Shown here: positions 34,256-44,387 of the stretch, one piece after another | How positions within the stretch are numbered: the first letter of the stretch is position 1 | How the letters are laid out: the number at the start of each line of letters is the position of its first letter | Source: Catalimonadaceae bacterium JC749 | GTDB lineage: Bacteria > Bacteroidota > Bacteroidia > Cytophagales > Cyclobacteriaceae | DNA: 64,000 bases | NCBI GenBank assembly: GCA_021730635.1 | Contig: JAJNNC010000005.1 | Coordinates: 124,001-188,000 of the forward strand | Reading direction: 5' to 3' | The notes under the pieces: generated by a model | Told to the model about the DNA's origin: nothing | The model's database searches: none | Seen by the model: the letters and a program-made list of their open reading frames with translations, nothing else | Program-made: the position numbers and the translations under genes

Positions 34256-36715
34256 TTATATGATTTCTGTAGGATGACCTCGGAATTTCTTCATCAACAT
34301 ACCGTAATCAATATAGTATAATAGCCTGACCGAGACCGTATTGTTTTGAGGTAAACTTTTCAGCTCCTGAACATTAGAAAAATAATTGTGAACGACGGCA
34401 TCTTCATCTTCTGATATGCTGTTTTTCCATACTACACTGATCTCACTGGCAGGAGCGAAAGTATAAGAGTAGACCATGTCTATATTAAACGCATTGTAAT
34501 TTCGGTCTTCGCTCTCCTGATAATTACTACCAAGCAGATCTCCCTGATCTCCTAAAGTATAAAACTCTTTATACTGAGCCGAGGACCAGTAGTGCCGCAT
34601 CCGAAATGAAAGACCCATTTTGTTATTAAAAGTAAACTTGGTATTAAAGATATTGCTGATTGTATTGATATCTCGTCGGCCAAAGGTTACCAAATCTTCT
34701 TGTTGCTCAGCAAAACCAATACTGTTCAACTGATTATTATAACTGATACTGCCTGAAAAAGACAACATATTGTTGACCCGGAAGCGAGGGTTGATGCCAA
34801 AGCGAATGTTCCTTTTATTATCAAAATCAAAATCTGTATAGCCAAAAGAGCTACCCAGGGCCAGGCGATTACGCCCATCAGTGCTCATATAAAAGCCGAG
34901 GTAATTATAGGCCGGTTCTACGAAATACCTTCCGGCTACCCTTGGCTCAAAATAGTCATATGACTTGAAGGGAGAGGTGTTATAGTTTACGCTTACATAA
35001 AAATAGTTTCTGAAAGTACCACGGACAGCCGCAGAAAGATCAAAGCCAGTATAGGTGAAAGGATGATAAAGGCGACGATAGCTTACATCCAAGTCTGTAG
35101 ACAAATTAAGTAATTGCCAGAAAGGTTTGTAAATATTGTAACCCAGGTTGGCAGAAGTGCGGAATTCATTGTTGGCCCCCAGAAAACCCAGATCATTAGG
35201 ATCATAAGTATCACTTTCAATGTAATTGGTGATAGAAGCCAGGAAATTTCCGCCAATCTTTGCCAGCGTAAGAGAAGATGTAAACCCATAGACGTCCTCA
35301 TTTTCTAAACCATATTGCTGACTAATGGCACCCCGCCCGGAGACAGCAAAAGTATTACGGCCATTGGCAAAGCGAAAAGTAGTCCCTGTCAGGTTGGCAT
35401 CATAAAAATTACCTTGGCGAAGCACATGGGTATTGATCAGGCTTACATATGAATTGTTCTTTAAATTTTGGTCAATTGCTAAAATATTATAATTGGTGAG
35501 GGGAGCAGTAAGTACTTGCCTTTGGGTACCACTTTCTGAATTTTTTATGGTGGCATACATTGATTGAGTCAGTCCATTGAATATGCCAATCCCTAAACCA
35601 CTATTGGTTCGGCCTGATACTTTGCTAGCATTGATCAGGCTGCTCTCCTGAGGATTAATAAGAATTTCTTCCTGCTCCAGTAATTGATTTTCCACTTCAT
35701 CATAAAGCAGGGGTTTACCGCCGACACGGCGGGAATAAAAAAAACCACCTTTTTCAAATAAATCAGTACCTTCTTTAAAGAACTGGCGATTTTCACCGTA
35801 CTGTACTTCAAATGGTGAAAGGTTGAGCACTCGGTTATCAGAAACCACCTGACCGAAATCAGGTACCAGAATCATATCCAGGGTAAAAGCATCATTAATG
35901 CCATAACGAAGATCCATCCCTCCGTTTATCTTATTGGAAGCGCCGGCAGGGTTTTCGCTGTCACCGGAGTAGTGGTTGACATAAGAAGAGATATAAGGAG
36001 AAATGGATAAGCGAATAGGAGATTTGATATTCATGATACCGCTCATATTGCCAAACTGATTGACAAAACCGTTGGTTTCCGGATTAATTTCATTCCAGTA
36101 GTTGGTTTCATGGTTTCTCTGTATAGTGCGGCGAAAATTAATCCCCCATTGTTGAATGGGCTTTTTAGGAAAACGGAGTGCCGATAATGGAATCTCCATT
36201 TCTACATACCAGTTTGTACCCTCTATCTTTGTTTCACTCAGCCAGGCAGCATTCCAGCTTTCATCTCTACCCATAGCTGTCCACTTTCTGTCAATCTGTA
36301 CACCGGCTGCAGTTACTAAAAATTCAAAGGCATTGATATCGTCATCGTAAGTATCAAAATATACCCCAAATACATCGGAAAAACCAATATCATCTCGTAA
36401 GGTGAATTCCCGCATGATACTGTCCGCTGCTACATCATACAAGATGGCTCCTATGTAAATAGCATTGTTATCATACAGTACCTTAACCTCAGTAGGTGCT
36501 GTGGGTAAGCCTCCCGGATGAGGATTTCTTTGTACAAACTGGGTGGCGCTACAGCCAACCTGAGTCCATACCTCTTCCTTTAAATCTCCATCGATCTTAG
36601 GAGGAGAGACAATGCGGTGGGCATATAGTTCTTTAATTTTTTTTTCGCCATCGGCGAAGCAATAGGAAATGAAAAAAATAAGAAAAATACTCAGCCGGAA
36701 ATTTTTTTTAAGCAT
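34256..36715 (-). CDS. DUF5916 outer-membrane protein with CBM9-like N-terminal domain
   Basis: 819 residues from the ATG at 36715 (MLKKNFRLSIFLIFFISYCFA signal). An in-frame ATG at 36760 would add 15 residues ahead of the signal and is rejected. Residues 30-230 form a carbohydrate-binding family-9-like beta-sandwich (HRIVSPPKIDGDLKEEVW, VKVLYDNNAIYIGAILYD, WYVEMEIPLSALRFP). Residues 240-819 are the DUF5916 part with many outer-membrane strands. Such proteins are common beside TonB systems in Bacteroidota and may help bind or take up glycans or peptides; the role is unproven. Divergent from the TonB receptor at 37018. Confidence 0.88.
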   Translation of the reverse strand: MLKKNFRLSIFLIFFISYCFADGEKKIKELYAHRIVSPPKIDGDLKEEVWTQVGCSATQFVQRNPHPGGLPTAPTEVKVLYDNNAIYIGAILYDVAADSIMREFTLRDDIGFSDVFGVYFDTYDDDINAFEFLVTAAGVQIDRKWTAMGRDESWNAAWLSETKIEGTNWYVEMEIPLSALRFPKKPIQQWGINFRRTIQRNHETNYWNEINPETNGFVNQFGNMSGIMNIKSPIRLSISPYISSYVNHYSGDSENPAGASNKINGGMDLRYGINDAFTLDMILVPDFGQVVSDNRVLNLSPFEVQYGENRQFFKEGTDLFEKGGFFYSRRVGGKPLLYDEVENQLLEQEEILINPQESSLINASKVSGRTNSGLGIGIFNGLTQSMYATIKNSESGTQRQVLTAPLTNYNILAIDQNLKNNSYVSLINTHVLRQGNFYDANLTGTTFRFANGRNTFAVSGRGAISQQYGLENEDVYGFTSSLTLAKIGGNFLASITNYIESDTYDPNDLGFLGANNEFRTSANLGYNIYKPFWQLLNLSTDLDVSYRRLYHPFTYTGFDLSAAVRGTFRNYFYVSVNYNTSPFKSYDYFEPRVAGRYFVEPAYNYLGFYMSTDGRNRLALGSSFGYTDFDFDNKRNIRFGINPRFRVNNMLSFSGSISYNNQLNSIGFAEQQEDLVTFGRRDINTISNIFNTKFTFNNKMGLSFRMRHYWSSAQYKEFYTLGDQGDLLGSNYQESEDRNYNAFNIDMVYSYTFAPASEISVVWKNSISEDEDAVVHNYFSNVQELKSLPQNNTVSVRLLYYIDYGMLMKKFRGHPTEII

Positions 36716-37017
36716 GAAAATAATTGTCAGTTTTATAGTATTGCAGTGAACAGATATCAAGAGCTAAATGAACAAAAAATGAAAGAACACAGACTTAAAT
36801 AGAATGCTTCCTAAAAACTAGGAATCATGATCATCCACCAAAAAGTACTAAGTGACCATAGCTCATTTGAATGCAAAAAAAATAAAATATTAAAATATTC
36901 CTATTTAAACCTTCTTATAATATTACACTTAGTATTTTAAGAATTATTTTAAAATTAGGATTATTTTTTGAGTCGTGTTCAATAAAGCTGGACGAATATA
37001 ATTAATATTGCAATACT
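36716..37017. other. Divergent promoter region between DUF5916 gene and TonB receptor
   Basis: 302 AT-rich bases that must hold promoters for both genes. I saw no clear TAnnTTTG box and no inverted repeat worth naming. Confidence 0.55.
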
Positions 37018-39426
37018 ATGAAAAAATTATTTATCATTTTGATTGCAACTTTTAACATAGCTGCCACTCTCTATGCACAAACCCTGCAGGTGGTAGACGC
37101 CGGCAATCGAAAGGGTATTTTCAATGTTTCGGTTTATTCCAAGGATAAAAACATTTTCCGGCAAACAGATAGCCATGGGCAGGTTGATTTTGCTCCCTTC
37201 AGTCAGGAAGATACCTTGTACTTCCAACACCCCGGCTATCAACAACAATGGATGACAGATGAACAGTTGAGGCAGCGGAATTATACCATAGCCCTGGAGG
37301 AAAAGGTAATTCAAATGGAAGAAGCACTCATATTAGTAAATCGCTGGGAGCAGAGCAAAAACAAAATCCCTCATCATATAGTATCCGTGATGCCATCAGC
37401 TATCGCTTTCCGAAATCCTCAAACCGCAGCCGATGCGCTGGAAAATACAGGGCAGGTGTTCGTACAGAAAAGCCAGTTGGGCGGGGGGAGTCCTATGATC
37501 CGTGGATTTGCGGCCAATTCGGTTCTTATTGTGGTAGATGGCATTCGAATGAACAATGCCATTTTTCGTAGTGGTAATCTGCAAAATGTAATCAGCATTG
37601 ATCCGGCCTTAATCGGAGAAGCAGAAGTAATTTTTGGTCCGGGTTCTGTTATTTATGGAAGTGATGCCCTGGGTGGGGTCATGGATTTTCATACCAGGCA
37701 GCCTGTGTTTTCTTCTAATGATAAAGTACGCTGGTCTTCGGATATGTTTGTAAGACACTCTTCTGCTAACCAGGAAAAAACCGGACATGCAGAAGTGTCA
37801 TGGGGGACCCATCGATGGGCTTCTCTTAGCAGTTTTACCTATAGCGACTTTGGCGATCTGAGAGCCGGAGGCAGACGACCTGAAAAATATCCGAATTTTG
37901 GTAAAAGACTTAATTACGTAGTACATCGGGAAGGAGAAGACTCCTTGGTAGAAAATAATAATGTAAACAGGCAGGTTCCCTCAGGCTATCGTCAGTGGAA
38001 CCTGATGCAAAAAATTCGTTTTCGTCCAGTCGATGCTGTTTCGTTTACTTATGGTTTTATCTATAGTAATACCTCTGATATTCCCCGTTATGACCGGTTA
38101 ATTGTTTACGATGAAACCGACTTACCGGAAAATGCCGCCTGGTATTATGGTCCGCAAAAGTGGATGATGCACTATGGAAAGATCAACCTCATCAATAAAA
38201 ATAACTGGTATGATGAAATGAAGATAACAGTGGCTTACCAGGCGATGGAGGAAAGCCGCCATGACCGGAGTTTCGGAAGCCAGCAGTTGAGAAGTCGTAC
38301 AGAGAAGGTCGGAGCCTATACCTTGAATGCTGATGCTGACAAAGTGCTCGGAGATGATAGACATTTGTTTTACGGCATAGAAGGTGTGTTCAACGACATA
38401 AGTTCACAGGCACATCGTACTGACATCGGAACCAGCGAGCGCACCCCAGCCAGTACCCGTTATCCGGATGGTGGCAGTACCTATGGTAGCGCAGCCGTTT
38501 ATCTGAACCATCAGTGGGATGTCAATGAGACGTCTACTTTTCATATGGGTGTCAGATACAGTCGTATTTGGCTTCGTTCGCTTTTTGAGGATAAAACATT
38601 TTACAATTTTCCGTTCGATGAAATCCAGGTACATACGGGAGCCCTCAGCGGTAGCACTGGCCTGGTTTATAGACCCAACGACACCTGGAAAATATCCGGA
38701 ATGCTTTCCTCCGGATTCAGAGCCCCCAATGTGGATGATGTAGGAAAAGTATTCGACTCTGAACCCGGAAGTGTGGTGGTTCCTAACCCTGGTCTTGGTC
38801 CTGAATATTCCTACAACGCAGAATTAGGGATTACCAAAATCTTACTGGATAAAATCGAGATCTATGGAGTGGCATATTACTCCCTGCTCCGAGACGCGAT
38901 GGTGCGCCGAGATTTCACCTTTAACGGACAGGATAGCCTGGTGTATGATGGTGAACTCAGCCGTGTACAGGCATTGGTCAATGTGGGACGGGCTTACATA
39001 TGGGGTTTGAGCTTTAATGCGGCTGCTTCATTAAGTGATTCATGGACTGTACGTTCTTCTGTTTCTTATAATACCGGCAGAGATAATGAAGAAAATATAC
39101 CATTGCGTCATACGACACCCTTATTCGGAAGAACTTCAGTGGCTTATCAGCATGAAAAATGGAGAGGAGAATTTTATGTCAGCTATCATGGTTCCCGGTC
39201 TTATGAAGATCTACCGCCTTCCGAAAGAAGTGAGATTTACCTGTACACACCCGAAGGAGCATTGGCCTGGTATACCCTCAACCTGATGGGCTCTTTCCAA
39301 ATTAATGAAAATTTACAGGCGCAGGTGGGTATGGAAAACATATTGGATAAACATTACCGTCCTTATTCATCGGGTATTAGCGCACCCGGGAGAAATCTGA
39401 TCCTTACCTTGCGAGCGACTCTCTGA
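37018..39426 (+). CDS. TonB-dependent receptor with regulatory-like N-terminal domain
   Basis: 802 residues. Signal peptide to about 21 (IAATLYAQ), a beta-sandwich resembling the carboxypeptidase-regulatory/TonB-associated domain at 22-95, plug at about 115-235, barrel to the end. The plug motif is LGGGSPMIRGFAANSVLIVV and DGIRMNNAIFRSGNLQNV, then GPGSVIYGSDALGGV. This sequence is close to heme/hemoglobin-type receptors (HmuR-like), so heme or iron-complex uptake is the best guess. No SusD partner follows, so it is not a SusC-type glycan importer. Outer membrane; energised by TonB-ExbBD encoded elsewhere. Confidence 0.9.
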   Translation: MKKLFIILIATFNIAATLYAQTLQVVDAGNRKGIFNVSVYSKDKNIFRQTDSHGQVDFAPFSQEDTLYFQHPGYQQQWMTDEQLRQRNYTIALEEKVIQMEEALILVNRWEQSKNKIPHHIVSVMPSAIAFRNPQTAADALENTGQVFVQKSQLGGGSPMIRGFAANSVLIVVDGIRMNNAIFRSGNLQNVISIDPALIGEAEVIFGPGSVIYGSDALGGVMDFHTRQPVFSSNDKVRWSSDMFVRHSSANQEKTGHAEVSWGTHRWASLSSFTYSDFGDLRAGGRRPEKYPNFGKRLNYVVHREGEDSLVENNNVNRQVPSGYRQWNLMQKIRFRPVDAVSFTYGFIYSNTSDIPRYDRLIVYDETDLPENAAWYYGPQKWMMHYGKINLINKNNWYDEMKITVAYQAMEESRHDRSFGSQQLRSRTEKVGAYTLNADADKVLGDDRHLFYGIEGVFNDISSQAHRTDIGTSERTPASTRYPDGGSTYGSAAVYLNHQWDVNETSTFHMGVRYSRIWLRSLFEDKTFYNFPFDEIQVHTGALSGSTGLVYRPNDTWKISGMLSSGFRAPNVDDVGKVFDSEPGSVVVPNPGLGPEYSYNAELGITKILLDKIEIYGVAYYSLLRDAMVRRDFTFNGQDSLVYDGELSRVQALVNVGRAYIWGLSFNAAASLSDSWTVRSSVSYNTGRDNEENIPLRHTTPLFGRTSVAYQHEKWRGEFYVSYHGSRSYEDLPPSERSEIYLYTPEGALAWYTLNLMGSFQINENLQAQVGMENILDKHYRPYSSGISAPGRNLILTLRATL

Positions 39427-39550
39427 GGAAAATGACAAGGGTTGAAAAGGGAGTCAATTGCCCCGATACCCTACCTTAAGAATTTTACTACATGCAGTGC
39501 TTGCTGATTAAAACTTACAATCTGGTTATTTCAACAGGTTGAAGAGCCAA

Positions 39551-41638
39551 CTAGCTTCCGAACAATAATTTTACACCACCATAGTAATTGCGCCCGGGAG
39601 CCGGTTGAAAATAACGGTTACCGATGGCATTCAGATCATTTCCCAAACTATACTTTTCATCAAACAAGTTATCCACACCGGCAAAGATCTCCATGCCAAG
39701 TTGTTCATTAAATGATTTTTGATAACCGGCTTTGGCCATCACCAGGTGATAGGCGTCGGCATAAACCGAGTTGGCGTCATTGAGCGGAATTTCGTCAGTG
39801 AAGTTGTAGGTGAGGTTCAGATAAATACCCGGCTGGGTGTGCAATAGGGCAGAAGTAACCCATATATGCGGGGCTACGCCCGTTAAAGCATTTCCGGAAA
39901 AGTCTTCTTCCTCTTTTTCATAATTTTTAAAGATAAAATCGTGTAAAGTGTAGGAAGAACGAAATTCCAGATCAGTAATAAAGTTGGGGGAAGCCGTGAT
40001 GGCAAACCAGGTTAGGGCTGTTTCAAAACCTCTCTGGTCCGTATTTCCCGTATTGACAAACAGAACAGTGCCTCTGTCAGACTGCCGTTGTACGATAGTT
40101 TCGTCGAGTTTGAAGTAGAAGGCGGTAAGGTCAAAGTTGAGCCTATTCCGAAAGGTATTGCCCCGGAATCCTAATTCGTAATTAATGCCCTTTTCCGGTT
40201 TCAGGTCAAGGTTAATACTGCCTTCATTGGTTCTGACATCTTCTATAGCGGGGGGTGAAAATCCATAGCTGATGCTGGCATGGAGTGCCATATGATCAAA
40301 CTGTTTGACCAATCCGAGCCGGGGAGTCCAGACAGGGTCAAAATTTTTCTCTACCCGGTAAGCACTATCAAGCGCCACGTCTACCAGGCGGTAAATATCA
40401 TAGTTCAGTTGATTGTGACTTAACCCAAGGGTCAGAAAAAACTGATCGGGCAGGTCCAGGTTGGCTTTGACAAAAAACAAGGCCTGCCAGCTTCTGAGTT
40501 CATCGTCAAAATTCAAGGTGTCGGGTTGTCCTCCCTGATTGCCAAAGTTTCGGGAGACATTCAAAGCGGTCTGATATTCGGCACCTGCCACCAGTGAGGC
40601 TGCTACACTCCCGATAGGTATATCGTACTGAAAACGGGTACGCCCACCGCCCCCTGTCTGGCTATCTCTTTTATAATCAAAAAGAAAAGGATTTTCAAAA
40701 AAACTAAGATCGCCGTAGAGTACGGTTTGATTAGAGAAATTGTCATGCCACCGGTAATCCTGAGACAGACCGAAAAGCAGGTATTTTTGACGGATACTGG
40801 CGTTAGATTCCACACTACCTTGCGCAAAGGCATTACCAGGTCTGGCTTGCCTGGGGTCAGCCTCATATTGCTCTTCGTTCAGCCCTCCCGGTATCTCATA
40901 AAACAAATCCGAGTACAGCAGATGCGCTTTCACAGTTGATTTGCTGGAAAAGGAGAACCCACCACTCAGCTGTAATACATCCCGGTCCAGGGCAGAATGC
41001 TCCCGGTAACCTTCCGCTTCCTGATGGGCATATTTGAAAGATAAGGTATGTTGTTCATGGGTGGTATGCAGGCTGGTTTCCAGGCGTCTCATCCCGTAAG
41101 AACCCAAAGATACGCCCACCCGGTTTAAGGATTCCTGTTCCGGTTCGCTATAGATGTTTACCACACCACCGGTACCTGCTCCGTAGATACTGCCGGCCGG
41201 ACCTTTAATGACCTCTATCTGACCCATGTTAATCACATCCAGCAAATTGAAATCAGTACTGCCGGATGGTTCGGTAAAAGGGATATCGTTCCAATAAACT
41301 TTAACATTACGAACGCCAAAGGGAGCCCGTAAGGTGCTGCCCCGTATGGCAATCCGATAGCTACCGGGAGAGCGTTGTTCCATCCTGACCCCCGGAATGG
41401 TGTTCATGGCCGGTACTACTGAAGTCTCATCATATGCTTTGATCATTTCACGGTCTACCAGTCCGACAGCCCCAGGTGTTTTTAATAATTCCTGGTTGTC
41501 ATCGAAACCTACAATTGTGATTTCATCCAGAAGCTTGGTGTCTGAAGGGAGAGAGTCTGTTTCAAACTGAGCTTTCACCGGATGGAAATATCCGCAAGCG
41601 GTGAACAGCACCAGCAAAAAAATGTAAGTAACTTTCAT
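39551..41638 (-). CDS. TonB-dependent siderophore/metal-type receptor
   Basis: 695 residues. Signal peptide to about 23 (LFTACGYFHPVKAQ), then the TonB-box-like region, plug at about 45-170 (LLKTPGAVGLVDREMIKAYD, RIAIRGSTLRAPFGVRNVKV, GPAGSIYGAGTGGVVNIYS), barrel to GGVKLLFGS. There is no N-terminal regulatory domain and no SusD neighbour, so uptake of an iron complex or other small ligand is likelier than glycan import. Convergent with the previous receptor, 124 bp between stops. The next gene upstream on this strand is the 3D-domain lipoprotein. Confidence 0.9.
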   Translation of the reverse strand: MKVTYIFLLVLFTACGYFHPVKAQFETDSLPSDTKLLDEITIVGFDDNQELLKTPGAVGLVDREMIKAYDETSVVPAMNTIPGVRMEQRSPGSYRIAIRGSTLRAPFGVRNVKVYWNDIPFTEPSGSTDFNLLDVINMGQIEVIKGPAGSIYGAGTGGVVNIYSEPEQESLNRVGVSLGSYGMRRLETSLHTTHEQHTLSFKYAHQEAEGYREHSALDRDVLQLSGGFSFSSKSTVKAHLLYSDLFYEIPGGLNEEQYEADPRQARPGNAFAQGSVESNASIRQKYLLFGLSQDYRWHDNFSNQTVLYGDLSFFENPFLFDYKRDSQTGGGGRTRFQYDIPIGSVAASLVAGAEYQTALNVSRNFGNQGGQPDTLNFDDELRSWQALFFVKANLDLPDQFFLTLGLSHNQLNYDIYRLVDVALDSAYRVEKNFDPVWTPRLGLVKQFDHMALHASISYGFSPPAIEDVRTNEGSINLDLKPEKGINYELGFRGNTFRNRLNFDLTAFYFKLDETIVQRQSDRGTVLFVNTGNTDQRGFETALTWFAITASPNFITDLEFRSSYTLHDFIFKNYEKEEEDFSGNALTGVAPHIWVTSALLHTQPGIYLNLTYNFTDEIPLNDANSVYADAYHLVMAKAGYQKSFNEQLGMEIFAGVDNLFDEKYSLGNDLNAIGNRYFQPAPGRNYYGGVKLLFGS

Positions 41639-41719
41639 GGCATACTTTCAATAAAAATTGGGGAGGAAGAAAGGAACAAAGCTAAAGATTAGATCTGATT
41701 GTGGGTATTTTTTTTATAA

Positions 41720-42121
41720 TTAATCTATCGCCCAGGTAATATTGACTTTTTGTTTTCCCCATTCTCTGGCATCAGCTACTTCATTTCCCATGTAAATATC
41801 GATGCGATTGGTCCAACGCTTGTTCATTTTATCAACTACCCGGTAAGTCCCCGGCAACCCTTCAATTTTAACTTTGGTGTTATAATCGAGGCCTTCCTGT
41901 ATCAAATCTCTGGAAACAGCAATGGCTTTCATCCCTGGCTGCAACTGCTCTCCCCAGGCAGTGGTGAGAGAATCTCCTTTTTTGGTCTGGGCTTCAACAG
42001 AATTATAGGCAGTAGCGGTCACTTCCAGTGTGCGGGTGTCCTCACAGGAAGAAAGGAGAAATAGAAATAAAACTCCTATGGCAAGCAAAAAATGATAGTA
42101 GGTTCGTGTGTCGGACATCAA
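41720..42121 (-). CDS. 3D-domain lipoprotein
   Basis: 133 residues. Lipobox LLSSC with Cys26. The mature part is a small double-psi beta-barrel of the 3D (Asp-Asp-Asp) family: LEVTATAYNS, then KAIAVSRDLI, then YRVVDKMNKRWTNRIDIYMG, with the three Asp of the name in the last strands. This domain is seen in lytic transglycosylases (MltA) and resuscitation-type proteins, so it may act on peptidoglycan. No catalytic call is certain in so short a protein. Likely anchored facing the cell wall. Confidence 0.83.
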   Translation of the reverse strand: MMSDTRTYYHFLLAIGVLFLFLLSSCEDTRTLEVTATAYNSVEAQTKKGDSLTTAWGEQLQPGMKAIAVSRDLIQEGLDYNTKVKIEGLPGTYRVVDKMNKRWTNRIDIYMGNEVADAREWGKQKVNITWAID

Positions 42122-42228
42122 GGATTATGCGTTGAGTGTTAACATTGGAATAATTTCCTGAAGTTCTTCTTACTTTCTCAACAAGGATTGAGCAGTGATG
42201 GTTTAAAATACGATGATTTCCGGATTTC

Positions 42229-43140
42229 TCAAAATAGACTTTGCTGCTCTCCCAATGATAAAGTTCGCGGAGGTGCTATGGTTAATTGGCATACTGCATT
42301 GATTTGTTCGACCAGGTAGATGGCCAGATCCACACAAAGGTGTTCTTCAGGCTGATGAACAATAAAATAGATTTCGGCTAACCCTTCTTCTTTCCAGTGT
42401 TTTATCCGCTGTACCCAGTTGTCTATCCGCTGATAATCTGAGGGATGAAGTCGATTTCCCACAAACCGGATGAGCGTTTTGGGAGTGGTTAGTCTTTGGT
42501 GAACGACATCTCTTCTTCCGGCCGTATCTGTAATGACAGCAATGATACCCTGTTCTTCCAATAACGTAAAAGCCCGGTTCTTAAGGCGCTCCTGTGCAAA
42601 CCAGTCAGGATGCCGGAATTCTACGGCCAGCGGTATCTCCCTGGGCCAGTCTTTTAGGTAATCAAACAGCTCTCGTCCTTGCTGAGGGGAAAATTCAGGC
42701 GGGAGCTGCATGAAAGGCATGCCCAACTGATCTTCAAAGGCTCCGACTGCTTCCACAAACTGCTCGGTAGCTTTTGTCCACTTACCAAAATCTTTACTGT
42801 GACTGATGGATTGAGGCAGTTTTGGACAAAATTTAAAATGGGCTGCAGTTTTTTTCCGCCAGTCAATGACCATATCCTTTGTGGGAATGCGATAATGGGT
42901 GGTATTCATTTCTATGCAGGAAAAATGCCGGGAATAATAATGAAGGTAATCCCGGGTTGCTGTTTTGGGCGGATAAATTTTGCCAATTAGATCTTTTTCA
43001 CCCCATCGGGCCGAGCCAAAAAAAAATTGAAAAGAATCATGCGTTATTTTGTTCTTCCGGAGTACAGTGAGGTTTTCCGGTGGATCGGGTGGGAGCGAAA
43101 AATCTACCTGATTAATATTGGTAAGATGACCGAATTTCAT
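42229..43140 (-). CDS. DUF72 family protein (YecE-like)
   Basis: 303 residues, TIM-barrel-like. FFFGSARWGEKD near the start, FSCIEMNTTHYRIPT, PLAVEFRHPDWF, and the late IYFIVHQPEEH, all in the DUF72 order. The function of DUF72 is unknown. Stand-alone; 107 bp upstream of the 3D lipoprotein start on the same strand, so possibly cotranscribed. Confidence 0.9.
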   Translation of the reverse strand: MKFGHLTNINQVDFSLPPDPPENLTVLRKNKITHDSFQFFFGSARWGEKDLIGKIYPPKTATRDYLHYYSRHFSCIEMNTTHYRIPTKDMVIDWRKKTAAHFKFCPKLPQSISHSKDFGKWTKATEQFVEAVGAFEDQLGMPFMQLPPEFSPQQGRELFDYLKDWPREIPLAVEFRHPDWFAQERLKNRAFTLLEEQGIIAVITDTAGRRDVVHQRLTTPKTLIRFVGNRLHPSDYQRIDNWVQRIKHWKEEGLAEIYFIVHQPEEHLCVDLAIYLVEQINAVCQLTIAPPRTLSLGEQQSLF

Positions 43141-43355
43141 AGGTTAATAGTTCTGAGTTCTAAGTTTTGTGTTTTTGGTTGAGAGTTTTGGGTGTTGTTT
43201 GTATGCTTGCGGATATTGTCACGCCATCATGCGCTCTTAATTCATTGAATGTCTGGAAGTCTAAGTTATGAACTTTAGTTTCCTGCGTCAAAGTTTTTCA
43301 ATTTTGCTTTGGTATAACTTCAAATATCATCTTATTTTGCTGCTTTCAGTGGCGT

Positions 43356-44375
43356 ATGAAAGCAAAAGTTTTGAGTGTTCTATTTTTTGTCGTGATCATC
43401 CGTCCATTTGCTTACGCACAAATTGGTAGCAATGCTTCTTTTGAGTTTCTAAATCTTAACATTTCTGCGCGGAATACGGCATTAGGAGGATTACAGACCA
43501 CCATGTCATTGGATTCCGGTAGTGTAAAAGAGTCCAACCAATGGCTGGTCAATCCTGCTTATAGTGATTCCACTTTATCTCAATTTGTGTCTTTGAGCTA
43601 CCTGTCTTTCTATGCGAATGTAAAATATGGAACATTTACCTACATTCATGACTTTCATAAATATGGAGTGTGGGCATTGGGCGTGCAATACCTTGATTAT
43701 GGTAAGCTGGAAAGTTTTGATATCAGTGGTTTGCCACTGGGAGAGTTTAGTGCTCAGGATTATGCGCTGGTCCTCAACCACAGTCATCAGATTGGGTTTT
43801 ACCGTTTGGGCGCCAATATCAAAGTAGCCACTTCCCATATCGCCGGTTATCGAGCCACCGCTTTGCTGGCAGACATAGGAGGGGCTTTTGTACACCCTAC
43901 ACAGGACTTTACAGCCAGCCTGTTGTTTAGCAACCTGGGCTTCCTGTTGAGCGATTATACCGTTACCAGCCATTCCCGTTTACCTACGGATGTGCGGTTA
44001 GGGTTAACGTTCAAACCACAGTATATGCCTTTCCGGTTTCATATGTCTGTTTATAAAATTTTGCAGGATACACATGCTTATTATAGATTTAATGAAGAAG
44101 AACCTGGGCTGGCAAACAAGGTTTTCAGACACCTGACTTTCGGGGGAGAAATCCTGTTAAGCCCTCATTTCAATGTCAGAGTTGGTTATAACCATTTGAT
44201 AAAAAGTACGTTACAACTACAACAAGTTACCGGAGGGGCAGGTTTGTCCTTTGGGTTTATGCTTCGGTTGAAGGCCCTTCAGTTGGATTTCGCCAGAGGA
44301 TATTATCACGTAAGTGGGGGCTTTAGTCATCTGACAATGGCGGTAAACCTTAACCAATTGATTTTCAGTAAATAA
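43356..44375 (+). CDS. porQ: Type IX secretion system protein PorQ
   Basis: 339 residues with signal peptide (VIIRPFAYAQ). The pattern IGSNASFEFLNLNISARNTALGG is the PorQ N-terminus, and the chain is a FadL-like 14-strand outer-membrane barrel. PorQ works with PorU, PorV and PorZ in the attachment complex that cleaves the C-terminal sorting signal of T9SS cargo and moves cargo to the surface. Its presence implies that the organism runs a type IX system. hslU starts 12 bp downstream, so both are in one transcript. Confidence 0.88.
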   Translation: MKAKVLSVLFFVVIIRPFAYAQIGSNASFEFLNLNISARNTALGGLQTTMSLDSGSVKESNQWLVNPAYSDSTLSQFVSLSYLSFYANVKYGTFTYIHDFHKYGVWALGVQYLDYGKLESFDISGLPLGEFSAQDYALVLNHSHQIGFYRLGANIKVATSHIAGYRATALLADIGGAFVHPTQDFTASLLFSNLGFLLSDYTVTSHSRLPTDVRLGLTFKPQYMPFRFHMSVYKILQDTHAYYRFNEEEPGLANKVFRHLTFGGEILLSPHFNVRVGYNHLIKSTLQLQQVTGGAGLSFGFMLRLKALQLDFARGYYHVSGGFSHLTMAVNLNQLIFSK

Positions 44376-44387
44376 CAATCTAATTCC

